Shown here: positions 1 to 6,187 of the stretch, in pieces
Position numbering within the stretch: position 1 is the first letter of the stretch
Layout: each line of letters begins with the position of its first letter
DNA from: Betaproteobacteria bacterium
GTDB taxonomy: Bacteria; Pseudomonadota; Gammaproteobacteria; Burkholderiales; SG8-39
Assembly: GCA_029858545.1 (NCBI GenBank)
Contig: JAOUFA010000137.1
Coordinates: 1-8,934 of the forward strand
Direction of reading: 5' to 3'
Length of the DNA stretch: 8,934 nt
Translations under genes and position numbers: made by a program
Notes under the pieces: model-generated
The model's database searches: none
What the model saw: the letters and a program-made list of their open reading frames with translations, nothing else
What the model was told of the DNA's origin: nothing

Positions 1-19
1 CCGAGCCCGGACGTTTCAT
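1..19 (-). CDS. Start of a probable LivM-type permease gene, truncated by the window edge
   Basis: An ATG on the minus strand (19-17) overlaps the TGA stop of the LivH-type permease (18-16) in an ATGA arrangement, and its frame stays open to the edge (M-K-R-P-G-S). Only six complete codons are visible, so the protein itself cannot be identified. In HAAT-family ABC transporters livM normally follows livH directly, often with such a start/stop overlap, so the assignment comes from gene order. No good Shine-Dalgarno sequence lies just upstream, which fits translational coupling to the preceding gene. It could also be a chance ATG. Confidence 0.4.
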
Positions 20-888
20 CGGCCGAACAACCCTTGCGGACGGATGCCGAGCATGACCAGCAGCAGCCCGAAGGCCACCGCGGGCGCCCACGAAGCCCCG
101 AACAGCGTCAGCACGATCGACTCGGACACACCGAGGATCAAGCCCGCGACCAGCGTGCCGCTCATGCTCCCCAGGCCGGCGAGCACCACCACGCAGAAGG
201 TGCGTCCGATATAGACGCGGTCGAGGCTCGGCTCGACCGGGCCGATAATGATGAGCAGCGCGCCGGCAAGCGCCGTCACCGCGGTGGCGATACCGAAAGC
301 CCACTGTTTGATGTGCACCGGGTTGACCCCCATCAGCCGCAGCGCCCCCTCATCCTGCGCCACTGCCTTGATCGCGCGGCCGGTGAAGGTCTTCGCAAGA
401 TAGAGCGACAACGCGGTCGTGAGCAACAGCGCCACCCCGAACGCAACCACCATGCGTTGCGGAATGCGCATGTCCCCCAGTTCGACGCTGCTGCCGATGT
501 AGCTTGCCTCGACCAGACGCTGATCGACACCAAAGCCGAGGATCAGTCCGACTTCGATGATAAAAGCGATGCCGAAAAAGAAGGCCAGGCCGCGCACGCC
601 GGCGTCGCTGCCGCGTTTCTCGAAAGTCTCGTAATAGAAGCGGTAGACCAGGATGCCAAAAAAGAAGAAAGGCAGCATCAGCACAGCGCCCGCAGCGATC
701 GGGTCCCAGCCGTACTGCGTCAGCAGCCAGGTCGCGTAAGACCCGAGCACGAGGAAGGCCGGGTGCGCAAGCTGCGGGACATCAAGCAGACCGAACGATA
801 TCGACAGGCCGATGCTCATTGCGGCATAAAAACAACCCACCAACAAGCCGAATACGACCGCCTCGAAAAGCAGTTGAAACGAGAACAC
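16..888 (-). CDS. LivH-type inner-membrane permease of a branched-chain amino acid (HAAT) ABC transporter
   Basis: Likely one of two membrane subunits that form the channel of an ABC importer for branched-chain amino acids or related small acids and amides. The protein is almost entirely hydrophobic, with about eight predicted membrane spans. Family marks are the N-terminal segment around residues 33-51 (LLDVPQLAHPAFLVLGSY, the counterpart of the usual GLxNFAHG stretch), a cytoplasmic EAA-like loop at about 170-188 (GRAIKAVAQDE...LMGV) that would contact the ATPase, GLGSMSGTLVAG at 238-249 and the C-terminal RPQGLFG. The open frame extends to 999, but residues before the GTG at 888 (R-, S- and C-rich) look non-coding and would overlap the binding-protein gene. 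The GTG has AGGGA (897-901) eight bases upstream and gives 290 residues, normal for LivH. It lies 82 bp after the binding-protein gene, in the same direction. The transported substrate is unknown. Confidence 0.9.
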   Translation of the reverse strand: MFSFQLLFEAVVFGLLVGCFYAAMSIGLSISFGLLDVPQLAHPAFLVLGSYATWLLTQYGWDPIAAGAVLMLPFFFFGILVYRFYYETFEKRGSDAGVRGLAFFFGIAFIIEVGLILGFGVDQRLVEASYIGSSVELGDMRIPQRMVVAFGVALLLTTALSLYLAKTFTGRAIKAVAQDEGALRLMGVNPVHIKQWAFGIATAVTALAGALLIIIGPVEPSLDRVYIGRTFCVVVLAGLGSMSGTLVAGLILGVSESIVLTLFGASWAPAVAFGLLLVMLGIRPQGLFGR

Positions 889-901
889 TGAATATTTCCC
901 T
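886..901 (-). promoter_or_regulatory. Ribosome binding site and GTG start that set the LivH N-terminus
   Basis: On the minus strand AGGGA (897-901) is followed after eight bases by GTG (888-886), the start of a hydrophobic LivH-like N-terminus. The upstream ATG-type start at 999 would place 37 atypical residues, including a run of serines and several arginines, before the first membrane segment and would reach into the preceding gene. Confidence 0.6.
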
Positions 902-916
902 GCCGAAGAACTAGAA

Positions 917-945
917 CACCGGCGGGCGAGAACGCACCGCCGGTG
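917..945 (-). terminator. Intercistronic hairpin between binding-protein and permease genes
   Basis: A perfect 9-bp inverted repeat (CACCGGCGG at 917-925, CCGCCGGTG at 937-945) with an 11-base loop lies 25 bases past the stop codon of the substrate-binding protein. In the minus-strand transcript it is followed by UUCUAGUUCUU, a poor U-tract. It is therefore more likely a partial terminator or an mRNA-stabilising 3' hairpin than a full stop. Such elements commonly let the binding protein be made in excess over the membrane subunits. Confidence 0.6.
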
Positions 946-970
946 CAGGATGAAGAAAGAGTCTAAAGGA

Positions 971-2227
971 CTACTTACGCGCCTTGTCGAACGGAGCAAT
1001 GAGCTCGCCGGTCTTCATCGAAGCCGGGTCGAGCACCACCTGCTTGCCTGGCTGACGGAACTGATCCAGGTTCTTGTCGACAATGCCGCGGAACTGAATC
1101 TGGATCACCGACGGCTTGGCGCGCTCGCCGGTGGCGTCATAGCGAATCGGGCCGACGATGGTATTCATCTCGTGCGTACGCAGGTAAGCGGCGAGCTTCT
1201 TGTGATCCAGGCTCTTCGTCGCGGTGATCGCCTGCTCCAGCATTTGGCCGATCGCGTAGTTGTAGGGCGGGAGGTAGTAACCGCGCGGATCGACCTTGGC
1301 TTCCACCGCGCGCTCTTGGTAACGCTTGAAGTAAGCGTCGATGCCGGGATACTTCATGCCGGGCACGTAGGTATTGAAGTTGACGAAACCGTTCAACGCC
1401 GAGCCGAGCGATTCCATGATCGGCGTGAACTGCAGGCCTACCATGCCCCCACCGATGATCTTCACCGAATCGCCGGCGCCGATTTCGCGCACCGCGCGCA
1501 CGATTGCGACGGAGTCGTTCGGATACGAAGCGACGAAAACGATATCGGCTTTAGAGGCCCGGATCGCGCGCACCATCGAAGAGAAATCGACCGTCGAGGG
1601 AGGATAGTTCTGCTCATAGACCGTCTTGAGCCCCATCTTCTTGGCGACGCCCTTCGCGCCATTGGCGAGATTCTGCGCGAATTCCTGGTCCGAGGCGAGG
1701 AAGGCGACCGTCTTGCCGCCCGCCTTCTTGCCGAGTGCGAAGAAACCGTCCGACCAGCTGCTCGCGTCGTTCCACGGTGCGTTGTTGAACCACATGTCAT
1801 GCTTCACCGTGTGGTTCACCTGGAATGAGAAGTTGCCCATCAGCAGCAATCCCCGCTCCTTGACGAGCGGCATCAGCGGCGCGGTAGGTACTGTCGCGTA
1901 CGGCGCGATGATGAGATCGACCTTATCGACTTCGAGCAGCTTGGTGTAGATGCCGGGCGTCGTAGCGGCGCTCGACTGATCGTCGTAAGCGATGAACTCG
2001 ACCTGCCGGCCGAGCAGGCCGCCCCGCGCGTTGACGTCGTCGACCCACATGCGCAGCGCAACCAGCGCGGCCTTGCCGCCCCCCGCCAACGTACCGGTCT
2101 GCGGCATGCTCATGCCGATCTTGATCGGATTGGCCGCAAAGGCGGTCGCCATCGTACCTGCGAGCGCAGCCGCCGCCCCCAGGCCCAGCACGCGCAGGAC
2201 TGCCCTACGCAAGAATCTTCCGTTCAT
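971..2227 (-). CDS. Periplasmic substrate-binding protein of a HAAT-family ABC transporter (type I fold, Peripla_BP_6-like)
   Basis: Captures a small ligand in the periplasm and delivers it to the LivH/LivM permease encoded just downstream. The 418-residue length is usual for the family. A signal peptide covers residues 1-31: basic start (RFLRR), hydrophobic core rich in L and A, and an AFA|A cleavage site after A31. The mature protein begins with the family pattern IKIGMSMPQTG (35-45), followed by WVDDVNARGGLLGR (61-74) and IAYDDQS (79-85). These are the usual opening beta-alpha-beta units of a type I periplasmic binding protein. The ATG at 2227 has a strong Shine-Dalgarno sequence (AAGGAGG, 2232-2238). 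It begins 77 bp after the hemerythrin gene. It differs clearly from the second binding protein in the window, so the two are not a recent tandem duplication. Ligand unknown: the family binds amino acids, amides, urea and aromatic acids. The RR followed by A-V-L might allow Tat export, but Sec is more likely. Confidence 0.92.
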   Translation of the reverse strand: MNGRFLRRAVLRVLGLGAAAALAGTMATAFAANPIKIGMSMPQTGTLAGGGKAALVALRMWVDDVNARGGLLGRQVEFIAYDDQSSAATTPGIYTKLLEVDKVDLIIAPYATVPTAPLMPLVKERGLLLMGNFSFQVNHTVKHDMWFNNAPWNDASSWSDGFFALGKKAGGKTVAFLASDQEFAQNLANGAKGVAKKMGLKTVYEQNYPPSTVDFSSMVRAIRASKADIVFVASYPNDSVAIVRAVREIGAGDSVKIIGGGMVGLQFTPIMESLGSALNGFVNFNTYVPGMKYPGIDAYFKRYQERAVEAKVDPRGYYLPPYNYAIGQMLEQAITATKSLDHKKLAAYLRTHEMNTIVGPIRYDATGERAKPSVIQIQFRGIVDKNLDQFRQPGKQVVLDPASMKTGELIAPFDKARK

Positions 2228-2279
2228 ATCCCCTCCTTCACCGACGTTATGATTGAAATTACGGAATCACTTTTTTTCA

Positions 2280-2308
2280 TCGTGCCACGGCTGTCGGCAC
2301 GGTGTCAA
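2280..2308 (-). promoter_or_regulatory. Weak candidate promoter or hairpin upstream of the leftward binding-protein gene
   Basis: On the minus strand a perfect TTGACA (2308-2303) straddles the hemerythrin stop codon. A 17-base spacer would place GCACGA at the -10 position, which is poor. The spacer holds a 6-bp inverted repeat (2281-2286 with 2296-2301, 9-base loop). The hairpin is followed in minus-strand transcripts by seven A residues rather than U, so it is not an intrinsic terminator. The element might give the transporter genes their own expression, but the lack of a good -10 box keeps this tentative. Confidence 0.25.
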
Positions 2309-2934
2309 TTGGTTTTAGGTTGCCGCGGTCTTCTCTTCGGGGCCAACGCAAGTTCAGTCCCGCACCCCAAGCCGATCGGCGGAGGCGCCAGTTCCACGAT
2401 GCGATTGATCAGCCGCTCGTAGCCCTCGCGCGCGGCCTCCTCGGCGATCGGATCGCCATGCAGTGCCCACTCCCTTTGTAGCGTCGACCAGTCGTCCTTG
2501 CTGAGCGCGCGGCGCGCCGCGCCCATCACGACTTCCTCCTCCTTGCGCATGTGATCGCGGTATCCCCCGGCAAAATCCTCCAGCGCCTGCGCGAACTGCG
2601 CGAACTCCGCCTCGCCGCCTTCCTCATAGCGCAGCAGGGCCTGATCGATGCGGCGCAATGCTTCCTTGCCCTCGGCGTGTTCGCGCGCCAGTTCGTCGAG
2701 CAACGGATTCGCCTCCGACGTCCGGGCACGTACCGCCTTGAACAGAAACTGTTCTTCCTTGGGGTGATGCACGCGCTCGGGAAATACATCGAGATAGTAG
2801 AGCATCGCGCGCAACACCCGCGTCTCAATCGGTTTGCCGCGCTCGCATTTCTCGCGCACCAGATACAGCATGCCGTGCAGCACCGCGGCAATCGAACGGT
2901 GCTCGCTCCACAGGGCGCTCAGAATGGTTTCCAT
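2305..2934 (-). CDS. Hemerythrin-domain (HHE cation-binding) protein
   Basis: A cytoplasmic four-helix-bundle protein expected to bind a di-iron centre, a fold used for oxygen, NO or redox sensing, oxygen storage or iron handling. From the ATG at 2934 it is 209 residues. Ligand-type residues lie in the expected order: H12 (SEHRS), H57 with E61 (HHPKEE, an HxxxE pattern), H86 (REHAEG), and H128 with E132/E133 (DHMRKEE). The domain fills about residues 3-145. Beyond it are a charged helical region and a basic, proline-containing tail (PKRRPRQPK). The frame stays open upstream to 3045, but those residues are not hemerythrin-like, and METILSALWSEHRSI is a typical domain start; neither start has a clear Shine-Dalgarno sequence. 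It lies 125 bp after the dehydrogenase and 77 bp before the transporter genes, so co-transcription is plausible. Its link to the catabolic genes is unclear. Confidence 0.88.
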   Translation of the reverse strand: METILSALWSEHRSIAAVLHGMLYLVREKCERGKPIETRVLRAMLYYLDVFPERVHHPKEEQFLFKAVRARTSEANPLLDELAREHAEGKEALRRIDQALLRYEEGGEAEFAQFAQALEDFAGGYRDHMRKEEEVVMGAARRALSKDDWSTLQREWALHGDPIAEEAAREGYERLINRIVELAPPPIGLGCGTELALAPKRRPRQPKTN

Positions 2935-3059
2935 GGGAAATCGCTCAAAACAGGCGTGGGCAGAAGTTCGTGCGACACGCCGGCCACCCAAGCCGCGCGC
3001 GTCATGCTGCACCCGGGACGCGCCATCCCCCTTGACCGGCATCAACCGCGCGGCACGAT

Positions 3060-3965
3060 TCAGCGCCGCGCGCGCCGCCGTTTGGCCGCTTGCGGCACCC
3101 CCGCCATGCGCCCCAGCACCGCGCAGACCGAACCGGTGTCGTCCATGCCATGGCCCTGGGCCATCGCGGCGTTATAGATTGGCGCCGATGCCGACAGCAG
3201 CGGTGTCGGACAATCCAGCTTGCGCGCGAATTCGCCGATGATCTGCATGTCCTTCTGCCACACCTCGACCTTCATCGTCGCGTCGGAATAGTCGTTCGCG
3301 ACCATCATCGGACCGCGCACCTGAAACATGCGCGAGCCCCCGGCGCCGTCGGCCACCGTGCGGTAGACCAGTTCGGCATCGAGCCCCGCTTTGCGCGCGA
3401 GGGTGAATGCTTCCGCCGCGGCGACGTTGTGGATCGCAACCAGCAGGTTAGCGACAAACTTCATGCGCGAACCGTTGCCGAACACACCCACATGGCGATG
3501 CGCACGCGCGAAACCGTCGAACACGTCGCGGCAGCGGCGATAGGCCGCCAAGGGGCCGCTCGCGTACACCACCAGGTCCTTCACGCGCGCCTGGGCGCCG
3601 GTACCCGACAGCGGACAATCGAGCAGTACCACGCCGGCCTTCGCGAGCCTCGCACGCGCCGCTTCCTTAACCTCGATCGGCAGGGTGCTTGTCTCGACGA
3701 CGATGCTGCCGCGTCTTGCCGCAGCGGCGAGTTCCCCGGCAACCGCGGCGAGCGCCGCCACCGAGGGCAGCGAACTCACCATGATCTCGCAGCGCGCGGC
3801 GAGCGCGGCAAGCGTCGCGCGCGGCATTCCGCCGCTCTTGCGCAACGCCGCTCGCCGCGCCGGAACGACATCGTAGCCTTGCACCTGAAAACCCGCCTTG
3901 AGCAAATTCGCGCTCATCGCCGAGCCCATGATTCCCAGTCCGATCATTCCGACCCCTTTGTCCAC
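3060..3965 (-). CDS. NAD-binding beta-hydroxyacid dehydrogenase of the 3-hydroxyisobutyrate dehydrogenase family
   Basis: Probably oxidises a 3-hydroxy acid to the semialdehyde or ketone, or runs the reverse reaction, with NAD(P). Its 301 residues match the family. Visible motifs: Rossmann GLGIMG (9-14); D32 at the end of the second strand (QGYD), which favours NAD over NADP; substrate-binding DCPLSG (116-121); and the catalytic GSRMKFVANL segment with K169 and N173. The C-terminal half is the usual all-helical domain, including WQKDMQ. The C-terminus is an unusually basic KRRRARR. Translation starts at GTG 3965, supported by GGAGGG (3970-3975) five or so bases upstream; ATG seven codons in would cut into the Rossmann strand. 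It diverges from the acyl-CoA synthetase gene across 112 bp. Relatives include tartronate semialdehyde reductase and other 3-hydroxyacid dehydrogenases, so the exact substrate is undetermined. 3-hydroxyisobutyrate from valine breakdown is only one possibility. Confidence 0.88.
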   Translation of the reverse strand: MDKGVGMIGLGIMGSAMSANLLKAGFQVQGYDVVPARRAALRKSGGMPRATLAALAARCEIMVSSLPSVAALAAVAGELAAAARRGSIVVETSTLPIEVKEAARARLAKAGVVLLDCPLSGTGAQARVKDLVVYASGPLAAYRRCRDVFDGFARAHRHVGVFGNGSRMKFVANLLVAIHNVAAAEAFTLARKAGLDAELVYRTVADGAGGSRMFQVRGPMMVANDYSDATMKVEVWQKDMQIIGEFARKLDCPTPLLSASAPIYNAAMAQGHGMDDTGSVCAVLGRMAGVPQAAKRRRARR

Positions 3966-3985
3966 GTCACCCTCCGTATAAGTTC

Positions 3986-4005
3986 TTGCCTGAAATTCAG
4001 TGCAA
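3986..4005. promoter_or_regulatory. Dyad-symmetric candidate operator in the divergent intergenic region
   Basis: The 20-bp element has outer arms TTGC (3986-3989) and GCAA (4002-4005) around a nested palindrome CTGAAATTCAG (3990-4000). The two dyads are offset by half a base pair. It lies 20 bp upstream of the GTG start of the dehydrogenase and 72 bp upstream of the acyl-CoA synthetase ATG, a position from which one regulator could control both divergent genes. No regulator gene is in the window and no convincing promoter boxes were found beside it, so the role is inferred from symmetry and location alone. Confidence 0.35.
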
Positions 4006-4077
4006 CAATGTAGCGCGACGCGAGCGACATCGTAAAGCGCCGTTTCTCATCTCCGCTGCGGTAACATTCGCGCACGC

Positions 4078-5640
4078 ATGAACACCGAAGAAATCCGCGC
4101 CCTCGCCTTCGCCACGATCCCCGACATGCTCCGCCTGCACGCCGCCGGAACTCCGCGCCGGCACGCGCTGCTGCTCGGCGAAGGCGGCCTCGACTACGCC
4201 GGTCTCGATGTCCTGGTGGACCGCGTCGCCGCGTCGCTGCAAGGCGCGGGACTCGCGCCGCGCGACGCCATCGCGATCTGCGCCGCGACCTCGATCGAAT
4301 ACGCCGCATTGTTTCTCGGCGCGCTGCGCGCCGGGGTCGCCGTCGCGCCGCTCGCACCGTCATCGACCGGCGAGGAGATCGTCAACATGGCGTTGGACGC
4401 GGGCGCGAAGCGCTTCTTCCACGACGCTGCCGCGGCGCAAAGGCTCGGCAAGGCGATCGAGCGCCTCGATGTCCCGCGCATCGCGCTCGACGGCTCGGTC
4501 TGCGGCACACCATTCCGGACCTGGCTCGCGCCTGAGGGCGTACGGCCGCAGCCCGTCGCGCTGCAACCCGACTGGGCGTTCAACCTGATTTATTCCTCGG
4601 GCACCACCGGCACCCCCAAGGGCGTCGAGCAGTCGCATGCGATGCGTTGGGGGCACGTGCTGCGCGCCGCGCCCTATGGCTACGGGCCAGACAGCGTGAC
4701 GCTCATTTCCACCCCGCTGTATTCGAACACCACGCTGGTGTGCTTCTTTCCCGCGCTCGCGCTCGGGGGCACGGTGGTGTTGATGCCTAAATTCGACGCC
4801 GCAGACTACCTCGCACTCGCCGCACGCCATCGCGTCACGCACACCATGCTCGTGCCAGTGCAGTACCAGCGCATCATGGCGCAGGCCAACTTCGGCGACC
4901 ACGACCTGTCGTCGTTTCGCTGCAAACTCAGCACCAGCGCACCGTTTCGCGCCGAACTCAAGGCTGACGTGCTCGCACGCTGGCCGGGCGGACTGGTCGA
5001 GATCTACGGCATGACCGAGGGCGGCGGCAACTGCATCCTCGTCGCGCACGAACACCCGGACAAACTTCACACCGTCGGCCGGCCGCCCGCCGGCCACGAT
5101 GTGCGCATCATTGACACCGACGGCCGCGAACTCGCGCGCGGCGAGACCGGCGAGGTGGTCGGAAATTCAGCGATCATGATGACCGCCTATCACCGGCGGC
5201 CCGACCGAACCGCCGAAGCCGAATGGTACGACGGCAGCGGCAAGCGCTTCATTCGCACCGGCGATGTCGGGCGCTTCGACGAGGACGGTTTTCTCGTCCT
5301 GCTCGATCGCCGGAAAGACATGATCATCTCGGGAGGATTCAACGTCTATCCGAGCGACATCGAAGCCGTGCTGCGCGGTTATCCCGGGATTGCCGAGGCG
5401 GCGGTCGTCGGCGTGCCCTCCGAGCGCTGGGGCGAGACGCCGGTCGCCTTCGTCGTCCCGCAGGACGGCGCCGGTCTTATCCCACAGGCTCTGCTCGAGT
5501 GGACCAACGCGCGCGTCGGCAAGATCCAGCGCCTCGCCGCGGTCGAACTGGTCGAATCGCTTCCGCGCAACGGCATCGGAAAGGTCCTCAAGCGCGAGTT
5601 GCGCGAGACCTACTGCAGCCGGCCACGGTCGGTCGCGTAA
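4078..5640 (+). CDS. AMP-forming acyl-CoA synthetase / ligase (ANL superfamily)
   Basis: Activates a carboxylic acid with ATP to an acyl-adenylate and then to a CoA thioester in the cytoplasm. The 520-residue protein is complete and shows the superfamily core motifs in order: phosphate-binding YSSGTTGTPKG (172-182), YGMTEGGG (310-317), RTGD with D396, the hinge region DRRKDMIISGGFNVYP with R411 or R412 (410-425), and the C-terminal PRNGIGKVLKREL containing the catalytic lysine K502. The large N-terminal domain runs to about residue 410 and the small mobile domain follows. The ATG at 4078 lacks a clear Shine-Dalgarno sequence, but the N-terminus (about 30 residues before the first conserved region) is of normal length. 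It diverges from the dehydrogenase gene. Substrate class cannot be assigned by eye: medium/long-chain fatty acids, aromatic acids and branched acids are all possible. The flanking HAAT transporters favour a small carboxylate taken up from outside. No intrinsic terminator follows. Confidence 0.93.
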   Translation: MNTEEIRALAFATIPDMLRLHAAGTPRRHALLLGEGGLDYAGLDVLVDRVAASLQGAGLAPRDAIAICAATSIEYAALFLGALRAGVAVAPLAPSSTGEEIVNMALDAGAKRFFHDAAAAQRLGKAIERLDVPRIALDGSVCGTPFRTWLAPEGVRPQPVALQPDWAFNLIYSSGTTGTPKGVEQSHAMRWGHVLRAAPYGYGPDSVTLISTPLYSNTTLVCFFPALALGGTVVLMPKFDAADYLALAARHRVTHTMLVPVQYQRIMAQANFGDHDLSSFRCKLSTSAPFRAELKADVLARWPGGLVEIYGMTEGGGNCILVAHEHPDKLHTVGRPPAGHDVRIIDTDGRELARGETGEVVGNSAIMMTAYHRRPDRTAEAEWYDGSGKRFIRTGDVGRFDEDGFLVLLDRRKDMIISGGFNVYPSDIEAVLRGYPGIAEAAVVGVPSERWGETPVAFVVPQDGAGLIPQALLEWTNARVGKIQRLAAVELVESLPRNGIGKVLKRELRETYCSRPRSVA

Positions 5641-5689
5641 CCGGGCAAAGCACCCGACTGCGCCGCCCCCGCACCGATACGCAATTTGT

Positions 5690-5720
5690 TTGACCTGCCG
5701 CGAGCCGCATTGTATATAAG
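5690..5720 (+). promoter_or_regulatory. Sigma-70-type promoter of the cold-shock gene
   Basis: TTGACC (5690-5695) is separated by exactly 17 bases from TATATA (5713-5718); the overlapping TATAAG (5715-5720) is an even better -10 match at 19 bases. This is the clearest promoter in the window and stands out as A/T-rich in G/C-rich DNA. Transcription would begin near 5725, giving an untranslated leader of about 135 bases. Confidence 0.7.
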
Positions 5721-5723
5721 CGC

Positions 5724-5861
5724 CTAGCAGGGTTCTCAAGTACAGTGAACGCGCTAGTCCGTTGCGGTTTCCATGCCGTAATCGTCGGGTTGTCGTCTCC
5801 GTTACCTTGGAATTCCCGCCCCCGGGCGCAAGCCCATTTTTAGACATTCAAGGAAATACAC
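5724..5861 (+). promoter_or_regulatory. Long structured 5' leader of the cold-shock mRNA
   Basis: About 135 untranslated bases separate the predicted transcription start from the csp ATG, as in cspA-type mRNAs whose leaders act as RNA thermosensors. The first bases can fold: CTAGC (5724-5728) pairs with GCTAG (5753-5757), and GTTC (5732-5735) with GAAC (5747-5750), leaving an 11-base loop. The loop contains GTACAG (5740-5745), which matches the core of the cold-box sequence of E. coli cspA (TGACGTACAGA). The ribosome binding site AAGGA (5850-5854) lies seven bases before the start codon. Regulation by temperature is inferred from the architecture, not shown. Confidence 0.5.
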
Positions 5862-6068
5862 ATGGCGACAGGCACCGTTAAGTGGTTCAACGACGCGAAA
5901 GGCTTTGGCTTCATCACCCCTGACGGAGGCGGCAAGGACGTATTCGCGCATTTCTCCGCCATCCAGGGTGGCGGCTTCAAGACGCTGAAGGAAGGACAGA
6001 AGGTGACATTCGATATCACGGCCGGCCCGAAAGGCGACCAGGCAAGCAACATCAAGCCGCTGGGCTGA
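5862..6068 (+). CDS. CspA-family cold-shock protein (single cold-shock domain)
   Basis: A small cytoplasmic RNA/single-stranded DNA chaperone that melts mRNA secondary structure and can act as a transcription antiterminator. Its 68 residues are one complete cold-shock domain, the usual size. The RNP1 motif KGFGFI (13-18) and RNP2 motif VFAHF (27-31) are intact, as are the nucleic-acid-stacking aromatics W8, F9, F15, F17 and F31. The ATG at 5862 has AAGGA seven bases upstream. It is a monocistronic unit with its own promoter, long leader and terminator. The family occurs as several paralogues, some cold-induced and some constitutive, so the name cspA cannot be fixed; the long leader hints at a regulated member. 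The gene appears functionally independent of the catabolic genes around it. Confidence 0.96.
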   Translation: MATGTVKWFNDAKGFGFITPDGGGKDVFAHFSAIQGGGFKTLKEGQKVTFDITAGPKGDQASNIKPLG

Positions 6069-6089
6069 GCGCCCAGGCTCCCAATTCTC

Positions 6090-6113
6090 AAGCCCGGGCG
6101 ACCGGGCTTTTTT
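6090..6113 (+). terminator. Rho-independent terminator of the cold-shock gene
   Basis: AAGCCCGG (6090-6097) and CCGGGCTT (6102-6109) form an 8-bp, GC-rich stem closed by a GCGA loop, a GNRA-type tetraloop. A run of six T residues (6108-6113) overlaps and follows the stem. It begins 21 bases after the csp stop codon and separates that gene from the LOG-family gene. Confidence 0.92.
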
Positions 6114-6187
6114 GTTGGTGCGTGACTTGTGAATGGCACGCCCCGCCACCCCGACCATCCTTTCCCTGCCTACCCGCCGAGAAAACC

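Noticed and set aside
34..891. Long plus-strand open frame opposite the LivH gene
   Set aside because: It is rich in H, R, Q, D and E, typical of antisense reading of a GC-rich membrane-protein gene; the opposite strand encodes a recognisable LivH.
950..1828. Plus-strand open frame opposite the left binding-protein gene
   Set aside because: No recognisable domain; the minus strand encodes a complete secreted receptor with signal peptide and ribosome site.
2271..2287. Sigma-54-like -24 half site (TGGCACG, minus strand)
   Set aside because: The -12 position reads AAAAA instead of a TTGC-type element, so the second half of the promoter is missing.
2935..3045. N-terminal extension of the hemerythrin frame to 3045
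   Set aside because: The extra 37 residues do not resemble the domain and have no ribosome site; the ATG at 2934 matches the usual domain start.
3090..4013. Plus-strand open frame opposite the dehydrogenase gene
   Set aside because: His/Arg-rich, no motifs, and it runs through the dehydrogenase start and ribosome site; antisense shadow.
4039..4067. Possible promoter just before the acyl-CoA synthetase ATG (TAACAT at 4062-4067)
   Set aside because: Only four of six -10 bases match, there is no -35 box at a proper distance, and the start would fall almost on the ATG.
4360..5097. Minus-strand open frame inside the acyl-CoA synthetase gene
   Set aside because: The plus strand carries all ANL motifs without interruption; the antisense frame has no domain.
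5642..5656. Short hairpin after the acyl-CoA synthetase stop (CGGG...CCCG)
   Set aside because: Only four base pairs and no T-tract; not a credible terminator.
5167..5847. Minus-strand open frame over the end of the ligase gene and the csp leader
   Set aside because: No motif and no ribosome site; it overlaps a coding region and a well-supported promoter.
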